From positions 1 through 14,986 of the forward strand of contig DASYSA010000177.1 of the NCBI GenBank assembly GCA_036003885.1: a DNA stretch of 14,986 nt, read 5' to 3'. This DNA is from DASYSA01 sp036003885 (lineage in GTDB: Bacteria > Acidobacteriota > Blastocatellia > UBA7656). Position numbers and translations under genes: made by a program. The notes beneath the pieces were generated by a model. That model was given only the letters and a program-made list of their open reading frames with translations, was not told the origin of the DNA and did not search any database. Of the stretch, positions 1-6,169 are shown in pieces; position 1 is the first letter of the stretch; every line of letters starts with the position of its first letter.

Positions 1-34
1 GTTCTTCATCTGTGTCATCTGCGCAATCTGCGGA
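1..34. repeat. Partial word repeat at left edge (ATCTG words)
   Basis: The first bases hold near copies of one short word: catctgtgt, catctgcgc, aatctgcgg, atga. The style (an 8-10 base word repeated with small changes) matches the other intergenic elements of this window but with a different word. It lies about 20 bases downstream of the stop codon of the minus-strand GNAT gene. Only one arm is visible; the rest would lie left of the window, so whether it forms a hairpin is unknown. Confidence 0.45.
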
Positions 35-55
35 TGAATGTAACCTATGAACAAT

Positions 56-577
56 CTAACGCAGGATCACGTAAATCAATTCATCGATCGTCTCGCCGTC
101 TTTGGTGACCGCCTTACGCGACCGGGCCTCTAATTCGTATCCCGACTTCTCGAGAACTCGCATCGAGCCTGGATTCCATTCGAATACGCCCGCCGATATC
201 CGGTTGAGGTCCCAGGTGACGAACGCGTAGTCGGTCATTGCCCTCAACGCCTCAGTCACAATTCCTCGGCCCCAGAACTCTTCGCCAAGCCAGTAACCGA
301 TCTCGGCCGATCTGCGGTAGACGTCATCTTTGAGAATCACGCCTATTCCCCCGACCGCCGCGCCATCGACTTCTATTGCAAAACTCGTGATCGGGTTGGC
401 CGAGCCGGCGATTCCGATCCACCACTCGGCGTTTTCAAGCGTGTAGGGGTGTGGAAAGGCGTCGCGCAGATTCCTCCAGATCTTCCGGTTATTGGCCTGG
501 TGGACGAGCGACTCCTCGTCTCCCGCCCTCCATGGGCGAATAGTGCACTGGGTCAGTTCGATTTCCACAGGTTCCAC
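56..577 (-). CDS. GNAT-family N-acetyltransferase (RimJ/RimL-like)
   Basis: Predicted cytoplasmic acetyltransferase of 173 residues that would move an acetyl group from acetyl-CoA to an amine; the substrate cannot be told. It opens with a beta strand and IRPWRAGDEESL, as RimJ/RimL-type GNATs do. The acetyl-CoA loop is around residues 93-115 (IGYWLGEEFWGRGIVTEALR), and the second motif is NPGSMRVLEKSGYE at about 135-148. The length is normal for the family. The start used is GTG at 577 with no convincing Shine-Dalgarno sequence; a second in-frame GTG lies nine bases inside, so the start is uncertain by a few codons. It is the last gene of a minus-strand group after the VOC and PhyH genes and is separated from PhyH by a 112-base gap filled by a hairpin repeat. 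RimJ/RimL homologues include ribosomal-protein acetylases and antibiotic- or metabolite-modifying enzymes; nothing here decides between them. Confidence 0.88.
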   Translation of the reverse strand: MEPVEIELTQCTIRPWRAGDEESLVHQANNRKIWRNLRDAFPHPYTLENAEWWIGIAGSANPITSFAIEVDGAAVGGIGVILKDDVYRRSAEIGYWLGEEFWGRGIVTEALRAMTDYAFVTWDLNRISAGVFEWNPGSMRVLEKSGYELEARSRKAVTKDGETIDELIYVILR

Positions 578-644
578 GATACGCGTTACGGCGCCGGTTC
601 GACATATGTTTCAAGGGCAGAAGTCCCCTGACATCAAGGAAGAA

Positions 645-717
645 CCACGAAGCACACGAAATTCACGAATTGACATGAATCATTCGTGGTCATTCGTGCG
701 ATTCGTGAAATTCGTGG
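645..717. repeat. Inverted word-repeat element (CACGAA / TTCGTG)
   Basis: The left arm (645-669) contains three copies of the word cacgaa; the right arm (683-717) contains four copies of its complement ttcgtg, separated by 3-4 variable bases. The outer seven bases, ccacgaa (645-651) and ttcgtgg (711-717), pair exactly, and inner words can pair in several registers. The loop is about 13 bases. The right arm overlaps the 3' end of the minus-strand PhyH gene and encodes its last residues and its TGA stop. The position between two same-strand genes would let it act as a terminator or mRNA-processing hairpin, though no U-tract is seen. Confidence 0.8.
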
Positions 718-1589
718 CTGTCCCTTCTCTGCGGCCACTCTCTGCCGAAGCCGCGAAGAGGCATATCCGCTGCGCGCTGTAGCCAGTTGTCCCCGGGATA
801 GTGGCAGTCGCCTTCGATGACATGCAGTGTGTATGCGTGTCGCGAATTCGGCGACCGATTGGCCCGACTCATGTGCGGCAACAGGCCATGCAGCAGGATC
901 AACGTGCCCTTCGACGCCTCGAGCGGAACGACTTCGTCGTCCGGCCATTGGCCATCATCGAGGACTTCAAACTTTGTGCCGCCGCAGGGCGCACGCACGA
1001 ATCGTGATTTCAGCCCGAGTCGATGGCCGCCGCGAATAGCCGACAAACAGCCGTTATCAGTTGTTGCATCTTCGAGGGCGAACCACAGGCCCAGAACAGG
1101 ACGCGGCTCTGTATACAGAAACGTGCTGTCTTGATGCAGGTTCACTTCGCCGCCGATGTTAGGCTGCTTGAAGACGTACATCGACTGCAGAAGCAGCGGG
1201 CGCGAAAAGCCGAGAGACGACACAAGCTCCGCAATGTCGGCAGTGCGCGAGAAGCGATCGAAGACGGGATCGAGATCATGCAGCGCATGGCCGATCTTGT
1301 TAATCGAGAGTTCCTTGCGCTGACGGAGCTGGCCACCGTCATCGAAAGCATCTTCTTCGAAGAAGAACCGAATCCGGTCGCCCGACTCAAGGAAGTAATC
1401 GTCGCTTGTACGCGTCTGTTCGCGGGTGGAGAAGACAGACACGACTCCTCGAGGATCGAATTGCGCGACGAGGTCGTCGGCTCTCCTGCGCAGATGGTCG
1501 CAAGCTTCAGCACTGACGAATTCCGACAGCACCAGAAACCCGTCGCGGTCAAAGGAGGCCAGTTGTGCGGGAGATAGGGCGCTCGTCAT
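690..1589 (-). CDS. Phytanoyl-CoA dioxygenase family protein, PHYHD1-like
   Basis: Predicted Fe(II)- and 2-oxoglutarate-dependent oxygenase, 299 residues, cytoplasmic. The facial triad is visible as H152-x-D154 in LHQDSTFLYTEP and distal H239 in LLHGLLPHMSRAN; R250 (SPNSRHAYTLHV) would hold the 2-oxoglutarate carboxylate. SINKIGHALHDLDPVF, MYVFKQPNIGGEV and the late NWLQ motif are closer to the PHYHD1 branch than to human phytanoyl-CoA hydroxylase, so hydroxylation of phytanoyl-CoA should not be assumed. The ATG at 1589 has AGGAG five bases upstream. The upstream VOC gene ends 158 bases away, and that gap is almost wholly a long inverted repeat whose near end touches the ribosome-binding site. 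The last ten residues (DSHEFHESHE) and the TGA stop are translated from the ttcgtg word repeat, so the C-terminus is not native family sequence. Conserved sequence ends near residue 280. Confidence 0.9.
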   Translation of the reverse strand: MTSALSPAQLASFDRDGFLVLSEFVSAEACDHLRRRADDLVAQFDPRGVVSVFSTREQTRTSDDYFLESGDRIRFFFEEDAFDDGGQLRQRKELSINKIGHALHDLDPVFDRFSRTADIAELVSSLGFSRPLLLQSMYVFKQPNIGGEVNLHQDSTFLYTEPRPVLGLWFALEDATTDNGCLSAIRGGHRLGLKSRFVRAPCGGTKFEVLDDGQWPDDEVVPLEASKGTLILLHGLLPHMSRANRSPNSRHAYTLHVIEGDCHYPGDNWLQRAADMPLRGFGREWPQRRDSHEFHESHE

Positions 1590-1596
1590 ATCCGCT

Positions 1597-1743
1597 CCTG
1601 GGTAGGCCCTGGGTATGCCTGGGTACGCACGCTTCCAGCGTGCAAATTCTCAAGACCTTACGGTGGAGAGCAATTCATACCAAGAGCGTGCGCCCATCAG
1701 TAAGCCGGCACGCTGGAAGCGTGCGTACCCAGGCCTACCCAGG
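1597..1743. repeat. Long inverted repeat with perfect 27-bp arms
   Basis: Bases 1617-1643 are the exact reverse complement of 1708-1734 (27 of 27), enclosing a 64-base loop. Each arm carries its own small palindrome, GCACGC-ttcca-GCGTGC, so every arm can fold alone or with the other. Outside the core the left arm repeats cctgggta words (from 1597) and the right arm ends with cctacccagg, extending the pairing with a small insertion. The element fills the gap between the VOC and PhyH genes. Its left end is adjacent to the AGGAG ribosome-binding site of PhyH. No transposase is nearby; a non-autonomous palindromic element or an attenuator-like hairpin are the options. Confidence 0.92.
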
Positions 1744-1747
1744 CGCT

Positions 1748-2119
1748 TCACTTTCCGGCAAGGCGAGAGGCAAAGCGAAGGCTCATACCATCGGGCCCGC
1801 CGATAGTAAAATCGCGAAGGCCATAGTAGCGATTCTCGATGGTGCGGATAACCTGTGCGCCGGAGCTCTGAGCCAGTTCCCAGTAGTCGTCCACGTTGGG
1901 AACCATTACCCTAATGTTGCCGGCAGGATGCTCCGAGCCTGGCGAATCTTCGACTTGCTCCAGGAATAGCAGGGACTGTTCCCATCTCAATTCAACGAAG
2001 TTGTCGTCGTCGCGGACCAGCTCGAACCCCAAGGGGCGGAGGAACTCCACGGACCGTTTGATGTCGCGAACGTAAATCTCAGCGACGAGTTGCGAGCCTT
2101 GCTCGACGTACTCGCTCAT
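1748..2119 (-). CDS. VOC-superfamily (glyoxalase/bleomycin-resistance fold) protein
   Basis: Small cytoplasmic protein of 123 residues with the paired beta-alpha-beta-beta-beta layout of the vicinal oxygen chelate fold. The first half opens with LVAEIYVRDIKRSVEFLRPLGFEL (11-34), the second with NIRVMVPNVDDYWELAQSSGAQVI (68-91), and it closes with FTIGGPDGMSLRF (104-116). The closing motif is usually DPDGxxxEF with a metal-binding glutamate; here that position is arginine (R115), so metal binding and catalysis are doubtful, and a ligand-binding role is as likely. The ATG at 2119 has GGAGG seven bases upstream. It heads the minus-strand series VOC - PhyH - GNAT. The stop lies five bases from the outer end of the long inverted repeat. 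No specific substrate can be assigned. Confidence 0.85.
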   Translation of the reverse strand: MSEYVEQGSQLVAEIYVRDIKRSVEFLRPLGFELVRDDDNFVELRWEQSLLFLEQVEDSPGSEHPAGNIRVMVPNVDDYWELAQSSGAQVIRTIENRYYGLRDFTIGGPDGMSLRFASRLAGK

Positions 2120-2291
2120 TCACGTGCCTCCGAGTACAGCTCTAAGCCGTTCGTGATTCATTCCACGGAACCCAATGCCCCAAGGCTTGTTGGGTCTGGG
2201 TCTGCCCACACGTCTCCTCGGCGTTGCTCCTGTTACAACGCGATCGATTCGTGATCCCTTCTCCGAGAACCGCTGTACGTGCCTGACGTGT

Positions 2292-2885
2292 TTACCTGAT
2301 GCCGCGTGGGGCCTGAACTATACCCAGACAGAACGCCCTGTCGTAGCGAAACGGCCTCGAGGGATCGGAGCAATAGGACCTGACCTGAGCTTCGCCGTTC
2401 AGTGCGCGATAGCTGCCGACGCCTCCGGTAACCGCGAGTACCTCGCTTGGACCGGTGGTGGGCCCGTTGATGTCGCTGGTCGCGGGACTGGCTTGTCCAT
2501 TGGCCAGCAATACTCCGGTCACTCCTTGTATTTCGATGGTGCCGCCCATGGAGTCGAGCAGGAGGCTTTGGTTGGTAACGAGCCGGCCGTCATCGGCCAC
2601 TTCGCCCCAGGCTCGCCATGTCCCAAGTAGCCTTGGCGAGGCGGTGTTAAATGCGCACGTCGCCGGGTTGACCGATCTGAATGGATAGACTTTGCCCTGT
2701 AGATAGAATGTGCTCCCGGTTGCAGGCAGCGTGCTCAGAGTCGCCGCATCCGGAACAACGTCAAAAATGAACTCGATACCTAGTTGTGCTGCCCCCGTCG
2801 GAGCGGTGAACTGGAAAAGAAAGAGAGCGAGCGGGAGCATGAGCTTCAATAATGTGCTACCTATCCGGTTTTTTCTTCGTATCAT
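2292..2885 (-). CDS. Secreted dirigent / allene-oxide-cyclase-barrel-like protein
   Basis: Predicted exported protein of 197 residues. The start is ATG at 2885, with GAAAGGAG seven bases upstream; an open frame continues to 3074 but only through the purine/pyrimidine repeat and is not used. Residues 1-33 form a signal peptide: basic MIRRKNR, then hydrophobic LLKLMLPLALFLFQF, and a likely cut near TGAAQ. The remainder is beta-rich and includes GGTIEIQGV (114-122) and, near the end, VTGGVGSYRALNGEAQVRSY (152-171). This closely resembles the TGGTGxYxGARGxxxV motif of dirigent and allene-oxide-cyclase barrels. Three to four cysteines (about 77, 172, 186) could form disulfides. Bacterial members have no firmly known function. 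It is transcribed divergently from purN. The family call rests on one motif and fold impression. Confidence 0.72.
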   Translation of the reverse strand: MIRRKNRIGSTLLKLMLPLALFLFQFTAPTGAAQLGIEFIFDVVPDAATLSTLPATGSTFYLQGKVYPFRSVNPATCAFNTASPRLLGTWRAWGEVADDGRLVTNQSLLLDSMGGTIEIQGVTGVLLANGQASPATSDINGPTTGPSEVLAVTGGVGSYRALNGEAQVRSYCSDPSRPFRYDRAFCLGIVQAPRGIR

Positions 2886-2951
2886 TGGTGTACTCCTTTC
2901 GATTAGTAGATCGGTAAAGACTGTAGGCGAGCGCCGCCATTGAGTCAACCA

Positions 2952-3072
2952 GACGGGAGAAAGGGAGACGGGGAGAAAGGGAGACGGGGGATGGAGGGAT
3001 GGGGGGACGCACAAAGAACTTCCCCTTCTCCCTTTCTCCCCATCTCCCCATCTCTCTTCTCTCCTTCTTCCC
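2952..3072. repeat. Polypurine/polypyrimidine inverted repeat
   Basis: A purine-rich arm (2952-3008) with two exact copies of gggagaaagggaga (2955-2968 and 2971-2984, period 16) is followed after an 11-base loop by a pyrimidine-rich arm (3020-3072) containing the exact reverse complement tctccctttctccc (3027-3040). The purine arm has at least six runs of three or more G, so a G-quadruplex is possible on the + strand. The mirror-like purine composition also permits triplex DNA. It sits between the divergent starts of the dirigent-like gene (2885) and purN (3122), where promoters must lie. Confidence 0.88.
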
Positions 3073-3121
3073 ACAACTGATCCTTGCGCAACCTTAGCTC
3101 TTCAGTTATTTTCCGCAACAT

Positions 3122-3766
3122 ATGGAAAAGCAGAGAATCGGCATCCTCATCTCGGGCCGCGGTTCGAATATGGTGAACCTTATTGATGCCACCCGGGATG
3201 GGCGGCTTGACGCTGAAGTGGCCCTGGTCATCAGCAACATCGACTCCGCTCCCGGCATTGCTCTCGCCCGAGAGCGCGGGGTCGAAACCATCTTCATGAA
3301 TCACAGGGGGCGCTCGCGCGAACTGCACGACAATGAGATGGCCGCCGAGCTAAAAAAGCGCGCGGTATCGATCGTCTGCCTTGCCGGGTACATGAGGCTG
3401 GTGAGCCCGGCTTTTATCCGCCAGTTTGAGAACTGCGTCCTGAACATTCATCCCTCGCTCCTGCCCGCGTTTCCCGGTCTGGACGCCCAACGGCAGGCGC
3501 TCGAGCAGGGGGTCAAGGTCACTGGCTGCACGGTGCACCTGATCGATGAACAGCTGGATCATGGTCCGATCGTAATGCAGAGAGCGGTAGACGTGCGCGA
3601 CGACGATAGCGTGGAATCGCTGGCGGCGCGAATACTCGAACAGGAGCATCGAGTCTACCCTGAAGCGGTCGGACGCGTCCTGAGTGACAGATTTCGAATC
3701 GAGGGCTGCAGGACATATCTGGTGGAAGGTCCGAAGGAATCCGCGAACAACGCGAACCCTCGCTAA
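3122..3766 (+). CDS. purN: Phosphoribosylglycinamide formyltransferase (GART)
   Basis: Third step of de novo purine synthesis: transfers the formyl group of 10-formyltetrahydrofolate to GAR, giving FGAR; cytoplasmic. At 214 residues it is the usual PurN length. The nucleotide-binding N-terminus is IGILISGRGSNMVNLIDA (6-23), and the catalytic block is NIHPSLLPAFPGLDAQRQ with N108 and H110. LDHGPIVMQ supplies the third catalytic residue, D146, so the Asn-His-Asp set is complete. The ATG at 3122 is the only sensible start, but it lacks a clear Shine-Dalgarno sequence. No purM or other pur gene is adjacent. The last nine residues (ESANNANPR) and the TAA stop come from the cgcgaa/cgctaa word repeat, so the tail beyond about residue 205 is element-derived. 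The dirigent-like gene diverges upstream across the polypurine hairpin. Confidence 0.96.
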   Translation: MEKQRIGILISGRGSNMVNLIDATRDGRLDAEVALVISNIDSAPGIALARERGVETIFMNHRGRSRELHDNEMAAELKKRAVSIVCLAGYMRLVSPAFIRQFENCVLNIHPSLLPAFPGLDAQRQALEQGVKVTGCTVHLIDEQLDHGPIVMQRAVDVRDDDSVESLAARILEQEHRVYPEAVGRVLSDRFRIEGCRTYLVEGPKESANNANPR

Positions 3767-3840
3767 AGACTTGCCTCTGGTCTGGTTGATTCGCGATTAT
3801 TCGCGAGATTAGCGATGAAAGGAATGCTCGCGAGATCGCG
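3741..3840. repeat. Word repeat (CGCGAA/CGCTAA with complements)
   Basis: Left words cgcgaa, cgcgaa, cgctaa (3742, 3751, 3761) are followed after about 25 bases by their complements ttcgcg, ttcgcg, ttagcg (3790-3814), then by more relatives (ctcgcgagatcgcgatg, to 3842). Arms are imperfectly complementary. The left arm overlaps the 3' end of purN and provides its TAA. This is the same design as the other elements here but with its own word. Confidence 0.75.
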
Positions 3841-4156
3841 ATGAAGAAGGAATGGAGGCAGCGACCCGTTGTGTCGGACTGCCTCGAAAGGATGATTCTA
3901 CCAGCGTTGCTATCGGGTCGCTGCTCGAGGATTAGATTGCTTTCCTCCCCCATCCGCGTTGCCTGTCCTTGCCGACGATCAAAAAGAAGATTGCGAGGGG
4001 TAGCTTTTTCTGCCTGCTTGAGAGAGTCCCGCAAGGACCTAACCCGCTGTATCTGGTTCAGATGCCTTATTAATACGCAGCCCGTACAACTAATCAAAGA
4101 TTTGGTCAACGCTTTAACAATTCATCATTTTCGACCTATCGGTGCCCGGATTTATT
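3841..4156. other. Gene-free gap; candidate structured RNA region
   Basis: I see no credible gene between purN and the TPR gene. The segment has marked secondary structure. An 11-bp inverted repeat gcagcgacccg (3858-3868) / cgggtcgctgc (3914-3924) encloses a 45-base loop. A GTCC-cgcaa-GGAC hairpin lies near 4028-4040, and a seven-pair hairpin gtatctg-gtt-cagatgc lies near 4050-4066. The string gaggggtagc ... ttgagagag ... acccgctgtatctgg superficially resembles parts of a TPP riboswitch in order, but the conserved CCUGAUCUGG...CCAGCG core is not present, and no thiamine gene follows. A minus-strand open frame (4109-3519) crosses it but overlaps purN antisense and has no family features. Confidence 0.35.
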
Positions 4157-4187
4157 GAGGGCCCGACCCGAGATGAGCCGCGCCCTC
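4157..4187 (-). terminator. Weak stem-loop downstream of the TPR gene
   Basis: Read on the minus strand, about 20 bases after the TPR gene stop, GAGGGC and GCCCTC (4182-4187 and 4157-4162) can pair across a 19-base GC-rich loop, followed by an AT-rich stretch (AATAAAT). There is no real U-run, so intrinsic termination is only possible. Confidence 0.3.
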
Positions 4188-4207
4188 GTCTGCTCAGGGC
4201 TGCTCAA

Positions 4208-4930
4208 CTATTGACCCTGAGACTCAATAACACCGCCGGTGGTCCGTAATTTCGCAATGTATGCTCGGGACTTCGATACTGTCAGAGACCTGCACAACAC
4301 GAGGTTGAGCCGGGCGTCCTCGAAACGTCCTTTCGATTGGGTGAGCGCGGTGTCAAACTCGCTCTCGGCCTCGCTCAGCCGGCCGTTGATCGCCAGAACG
4401 ACTCCGAGGTTGTTGTGACAAGCCGGAAATGGGCTATTGTTATGCGCCAACGCCCGTCGGTAGTGAACCAAGGCGGCCTCATAGTCGCCTTCTCGATGGA
4501 GAGCGAGGCCGAACCTGAAGAGCGCTCCCGCGTGCCGGCCTCCGGAGGCTTCGATGGCATCCTTAAATGCAGCCTTTCCCTTCTCGCGCAGTCCCAGATC
4601 TTCTAATGCAACGCCGAGAGCGAAGAGGGCTGCCGGGTAACGTCCATGCCTTGCTTTGATTGCCGCCCGATACCAGGTGGCAGCCTCTTCTGTTTGACGC
4701 AACTCGTAATAGCAGACGCCGATGTTGTAGTGAGCTTCGGCGTAACGCGGCCCGAATGTCGCGAGACTTTGCCGATACTCCTCGATCGCAAGTCGGTAAT
4801 TGCCCCGCGCATAGGCCTGACCGCCGCGCTCGAATGCTTCACGATCGGGATCATTGCCGGCCCACGCGCGCGGAGCCGAAATGAGTAGTAACACAAGCAA
4901 CAACGAAGCGTAGAAGTTTCTATTTCGCAT
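4208..4930 (-). CDS. Exported tetratricopeptide-repeat (TPR) protein
   Basis: A 240-residue protein with a signal peptide (basic MRNRN, hydrophobic LLLVLLLI, likely cut after AWA-G at residue 24), hence periplasmic or secreted. From residue 28 it is almost entirely TPR helices: units begin near 28, 63, 99, 135 and 171. The spacing is mostly 36 residues rather than the canonical 34, because each join carries a short insert of the form G-x-Y/H/F (GPRYAEA, HGRYPAA, GGRHAGA, NSPFPAC, KGRFEDA). TPRs bind partner proteins or peptides; the partner is unknown. The ATG at 4930 has AGGAGG four bases upstream. It is a single gene, divergent from the AraC regulator, with a long imperfect hairpin between them. 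No catalytic domain is present. Confidence 0.88.
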   Translation of the reverse strand: MRNRNFYASLLLVLLLISAPRAWAGNDPDREAFERGGQAYARGNYRLAIEEYRQSLATFGPRYAEAHYNIGVCYYELRQTEEAATWYRAAIKARHGRYPAALFALGVALEDLGLREKGKAAFKDAIEASGGRHAGALFRFGLALHREGDYEAALVHYRRALAHNNSPFPACHNNLGVVLAINGRLSEAESEFDTALTQSKGRFEDARLNLVLCRSLTVSKSRAYIAKLRTTGGVIESQGQ

Positions 4931-5030
4931 TCTTCCTCCTTCATCGAACTACTGGAGGATTCTAGTCAAAAGCGCGAGAAGCTTCTTCCCGATTCTTGCT
5001 GTGCTGTCGAGATCTTGCGGCAAACTAAAA

Positions 5031-5146
5031 AGAAATGCGAAATTCGGAATTCGAAATGCGAAATTGCGATTCGGATTGAGGAATTCAACTTTCGAATTCC
5101 CTCAATTTCGCGTTTTGCATTTCGCATTTCGAATTTCCCGATTTCT
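5031..5146. repeat. Long imperfect hairpin of GAAATGCGAAATT-type words
   Basis: The left arm (5031-5087) is made of words such as gaaatgcgaaatt, ggaattcgaaatgcg and ggattgaggaattc. The right arm (5094-5146) carries their complements (gaattccctcaat, gcatttcgcatttcgaattt). The inner stem attgaggaattc/gaattccctcaat pairs with one bulge across a 6-7 base loop; outer parts pair with shifts. It occupies the divergent gap between the TPR gene and the AraC-type regulator. Confidence 0.85.
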
Positions 5147-5165
5147 TCTCGAACATTCGCGTCGT

Positions 5166-5171
5166 TATACT
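5166..5171 (+). promoter_or_regulatory. Possible -10 box (TATACT) for the AraC-type gene
   Basis: TATACT matches the sigma-70 -10 consensus at five of six positions and lies about 110 bases before the regulator start, just outside the hairpin element. The expected -35 position falls in the end of the hairpin (ttcttc) and is poor, which would suit an activated promoter. This is inferred from spacing only. Confidence 0.35.
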
Positions 5172-5281
5172 CGTAAGAGCCAAGAATTGCCGTATGCGAT
5201 TGTGACACTCGTGTGCGAACTGCCAACCGGAGGGTCAGTCAGTCAAGCCGGAGGCAATGGGTTCAGCAAATGGAGGACGCT

Positions 5282-6169
5282 ATGTCAGCGGAGCCGCAAC
5301 CACCCATCAACGAGAAGACTGCGGACGGTAAGTCATCACTTATCTTTAGCAGGAAATCAGCCTGGGAGGGCGTTCTGGTTGAACACGGACGAATGACCGC
5401 CGGCAAGTCAGTAGAGCACTGTCACACGGAACATCAAATAGCCATCATCCTGGAAGGGACTTTCACCGCCGAGATGCAATCCGCAACCGGGTGTTCGCGG
5501 ATCGGCAACGAATCAGCCGGGCAGACCTGCGTTATCCCCTCAGGCCAGCCATATCTGTTGCGCTCTCATGAGGAGATGGAGTATCTGTCGATATACCTGG
5601 ATCCGGTGCTGCTGTCTCGTGCGGCGTTTGATTCTTCCGGGCCCGACCGAGTCGAACTCGCCGAGGCCTGCGCCGCCCGCGATCCTCTCATCAAGCAGAT
5701 CGGGATGGCGTTGATGAGGGAAGGCGAAGCGGTGCAGCCGGCTGGAAGGCTATACGCGGAATCGCTTGCCAATCTGTTGGCGGTGCATCTCCTCAGGCAC
5801 TACTCCACTAACAGTGTCATGGTAAGGGCCGCGCTCGGCGGACTGTCGGGAAACCGCCTGCGTCGCGCGACGGAGTTCATTACCGACAATCTCGAACGCG
5901 ACCTTGCGCTGGCCGAGATTGCAGAAGCGGTCGAATTGAGCCCTTTTCACTTCGCCAGGGCGTTCAAACAGGCGACGGGTCTATCGCCACATCAGTTCTT
6001 GATCAAGAGCAGGATCGACAGGGCGAAGACGTTGCTGGCCGACGAGGAACTCCCCATCGTCGAAGTCTCCTATCGCTCCGGGTTCAAGAGCCAGAGCCAC
6101 TTTACATCGCTGTTTCGCAAGCTCACATCTCTCACGCTCAAAGCCTACCGCGACGCAAGAACCAAATAG
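5282..6169 (+). CDS. AraC-family transcriptional regulator with cupin sensor domain
   Basis: DNA-binding regulator of 295 residues. The start is ATG at 5282, preceded by GGAGG at a five-base spacing; the frame is open to an ATG at 5213, but that start lacks such a site. The N-terminal cupin (about 20-115) shows HCHTEHQIAIILEGTFTAEM with H46, H48 and H51, and CVIPSGQPYLL, as in ligand-sensing AraC proteins. The C-terminal domain (about 190-295) has two helix-turn-helix motifs: LALAEIAEAVELSPFHFARA (208-227) and PIVEVSYRSGFKSQSHFTSL (258-277), followed by FRKLTSLTLKAYR. The effector and targets are unknown; the nearest divergent gene, the TPR protein, is a possible target only by position. Its TAG stop is formed by the first bases of the ATTGCGGATTT repeat. 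It is convergent with uvrC. Confidence 0.92.
   Translation: MSAEPQPPINEKTADGKSSLIFSRKSAWEGVLVEHGRMTAGKSVEHCHTEHQIAIILEGTFTAEMQSATGCSRIGNESAGQTCVIPSGQPYLLRSHEEMEYLSIYLDPVLLSRAAFDSSGPDRVELAEACAARDPLIKQIGMALMREGEAVQPAGRLYAESLANLLAVHLLRHYSTNSVMVRAALGGLSGNRLRRATEFITDNLERDLALAEIAEAVELSPFHFARAFKQATGLSPHQFLIKSRIDRAKTLLADEELPIVEVSYRSGFKSQSHFTSLFRKLTSLTLKAYRDARTK

Noticed and set aside
1023..1577. A 184-residue open frame on the + strand across PhyH
   Set aside because: Antisense to a gene with complete catalytic motifs and a good ribosome-binding site.
2886..3074. Upstream extension of the dirigent-like gene to 3074
   Set aside because: The added residues come from the polypurine repeat and the ATG at 2885 has its own ribosome-binding site and signal peptide.
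3980..4080. TPP riboswitch
   Set aside because: The order of some elements is similar, but the conserved CCUGAUCUGG...CCAGCG part is absent and no thiamine gene lies downstream; kept only as an unspecific candidate RNA.
3519..4109. A 196-residue minus-strand open frame over the gap and purN
   Set aside because: About 240 bases of it are antisense to purN, it has no recognisable domain, and the rest covers structured non-coding sequence and a word repeat.
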